The notes under the pieces are model-generated. The model was not told the origin of the DNA. It was given only the letters and a program-made list of their open reading frames with translations, and did not search any database. From assembly GCA_035578175.1 (NCBI GenBank), contig JAQMRL010000006.1:25376393-25440392 (forward strand): a stretch of DNA of 64,000 nucleotides, in the 5' to 3' direction. Below, piece after piece: positions 1-64,000 of the stretch. Source of the stretch: Catonia carolina. Taxonomy: Eukaryota > Arthropoda > Insecta > Hemiptera > Achilidae. Every line of letters begins with the position of its first letter. The first letter of the stretch is position 1. The position numbers and the translations under genes were made by a program.

Positions 1-22
1 TCAGCTGTTAAACAGCTGATTC
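1..22. repeat. Perfect CAGCTG-bearing palindrome upstream of HYOU1
   Basis: TCAGCTGTT and AACAGCTGA flank one central base. Related palindromes lie at 3632-3654, 3697-3718 and 45912-45932. Two E-box hexamers (CAGCTG) are created. Whether it is promoter or transposon-end sequence cannot be told. Confidence 0.4.
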
Positions 23-163
23 TGGCGATGACTTTTCCTCTAGACCTAGACCAACCCGGTGGGTCATATTATAGATTAAGATTGTTTTTAATTGTTATTG
101 TGAACTTTATTTGTGTTATTTATATTTTATAACTTGTTATGTTTTGTTTTGTTTGTTTTTAGA

Positions 164-62683
<62,520 letters not shown>

Positions 62684-62710
62684 CAAGAATAACAAATTAG
62701 ATCTCTACTT

Positions 62711-62716
62711 AATAAA
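62711..62716 (+). promoter_or_regulatory. Polyadenylation signal for the HTEL form
   Basis: AATAAA with a TGTGTG-rich element just behind it, 28 bases after the HYOU1 stop. A good donor (ATG|GTAAGT, 62730) follows closely, so a spliced 3'UTR cannot be excluded. Confidence 0.5.
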
Positions 62717-62799
62717 TGTGTGATTATGGTAAGTTATCTTTTCAGTTCTTTACTGTAATTTGTTTGTAAAAATTTTTTAAATATATCTACCGTAAGTAA

Positions 62800-64000
62800 C
62801 GGGTGTTTCAAAAAGGACGCACTTCGAAGTTTGAGAACGCTAATTTATTACATTAAGTAATTACAAATTATACGGTATGAAATTATTACCTTTATACAAC
62901 ATTCAGATTACCTTTAAAACTTCACAATAAATGTTCAAAATGACTTCCTCCGCTTGTAATGCAAGTTCGGACATGTTTCATAACATTTGCAGCCACTTTT
63001 CGTAGTGTTTGCTAATTAATGTTTGTAATCTCACTTTCAATATTAGCCTTCAATTCTTCAATTGTATGAGGGTTTTTTAAAAAACCTTACTCTTTAAATT
63101 CCCCAAAAGAAAAAAATCCGCAGGAGTAAGATCTGGGGATCTTTGTGGCCACAATCTTTTTTGATATCACACAATGGCCAAAAAATTCTCGTAACATATT
63201 CAGCGTTTCAGTAGAAGCATGGCACGTTGCGTTATCCTGCTGAAACCAACAATCTCGATCGTGTAATTCTAACAACGCTATAAATTGTTCAATTAAGTTG
63301 TGATACACTACACCATCTACAGATGTGTCAAAAAATAAAGGCCCAACAATACGACGCCGGGAGATCGCACACCAAACACCAATTTTACGTGCGTGTAGTG
63401 GACGTTCATGAAATGTGTGAGGATTATGAGCGCTCTATGTTCGGCAGTTTTGGCTGTTGATGTAACCATCCAAGTGGAACCATGCTTCGTCACTGAAATA
63501 AACACGATCCAATATTTCAACACCGTTGTCATTAACAAGAGAACGTATCCAACGACAATGCTGTATACGTTTCCCATGGTCAACTTCTTTCAGTTCATGA
63601 ATGACACCGATGCGGTAAGGATGCAGATTTAATTTTTTTTGTAGCCCTTAAAATGGAAGATAGTGATAATCCAGCCTGTGAAGATAACTTTCTAAGTGAT
63701 TTGCCGGGTGAGGTAGTCAAACATTGTTTTACATCGTCCAAAACTTGTTCTGTTATCACTGATGGTCGACCTGTGCTTTTCCGATCCTGTACACTGCCAG
63801 TCTCACGAAATTTATTAATCAGACGCGATATTGTGGTGTTATTATGTACTTCAGAATTGGGAAATTTTAACTGGAACTCGTCTTTCACTCGTTCGTAAGA
63901 TTTATATGCGCAATAACTTTCAATAATAAAACACGTTCATCCTTTGAAAAAACCATGTTTGAACTTATACAGACACTACAGACACAAATGAATACTGGGA
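62800..64000 (-). mobile_element. Tc1/mariner-superfamily element, runs off the window
   Basis: Left end CGGGTGTTTCAAAAAGGACG. Minus strand from the right: MVFSKDER (63955), frameshift, FIIESYCAYKSYERVKDEFQ and NKFRETGSVQDRKSTGRPSV (DUF4817-like HTH), SLRKLSSQAGLSLSSILRAT, KHGSTWMVTSTAKTAEHRA region, DRDCWFQQDNATCHASTETL, and a decayed third catalytic block near 63130. Several frameshifts make it inactive. Family shared with the fragment at 24770. Confidence 0.8.

Noticed and set aside
113..163. In-frame upstream ATG at 113 for HYOU1
   Set aside because: It lies before a pyrimidine tract and AG that look like an acceptor, and its extra residues would put a second hydrophobic stretch before the signal peptide. 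ATG 164 fits the family better.
1..163. ER-stress response element (CCAAT-N9-CCACG) or TATA box for HYOU1
   Set aside because: I looked for them because HYOU1 is stress-induced in other animals, but none is visible in the 163 bases available; the promoter is probably outside the window.

Overview
The window is one arthropod (most likely insect, possibly hemipteran) nuclear locus. Evidence: AT-rich DNA, a gene split by GT-AG introns, many TA-flanked mariner/Tc1 and pogo-like elements, TTAA-flanked piggyBac-like elements, tRNA-derived SINEs, non-LTR retrotransposons and Penelope-like retroelement remnants. The species call is inference only.

A single host gene runs through the whole window on the + strand: HYOU1 (Grp170, hypoxia up-regulated protein 1), the large ER-lumenal Hsp70-family chaperone and nucleotide-exchange factor. 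I could join 16 shared coding exons (164 to 47279) plus a last exon at 62652-62683. All junction phases agree, giving 982 codons before the stop: signal peptide, Hsp70 ATPase domain, substrate-binding region, acidic loop, helical lid and a C-terminal HTEL retrieval signal. A second possible last exon (49748-49854) has the same phase but ends in a hydrophobic helix with no retrieval signal, so the gene may make two forms with different fates.

The introns hold almost everything else. 0.7-5 kb: mariner relic, two pogo-like elements. 5.2-5.9 kb: a perfect 106-bp inverted repeat and a tRNA-like gene with a Lys-type body and a CCT anticodon. 6.7-8.9 kb: a piggyBac-like element inside another repeat, and a SINE. 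9.57-10.42 kb: Penelope-like 3' end with GIY-YIG domain, 14-bp target duplication and a hammerhead-ribozyme motif. 10.8-13 kb: LINE relic with a mariner inside it. 13.1-14.0 kb: long repeat A touching exon 7. 15.6-16.9 kb: mariner with an open transposase frame. 17.1-18.4 kb: TTAA-flanked element. 19-32 kb: SINEs, repeats A and C, mariner remnants, more TTAA-flanked elements. 33-37.6 kb: apparently full-length LINE with both ORFs open and a -1 frameshift site between them. 37.6-39.1 kb: repeat C split by a Tc1/mariner-type element. 41-47 kb: exons 13-16 among nested elements. 50-62 kb: foldback element, pogo-like element, several mariner relics, and two palindromic repeats with hammerhead-like cores.

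The most interesting points are the two phase-matched last exons of HYOU1, hammerhead-ribozyme architectures in three separate repeat families, the likely programmed frameshift of the LINE, and the Lys-bodied tRNA with an Arg anticodon.
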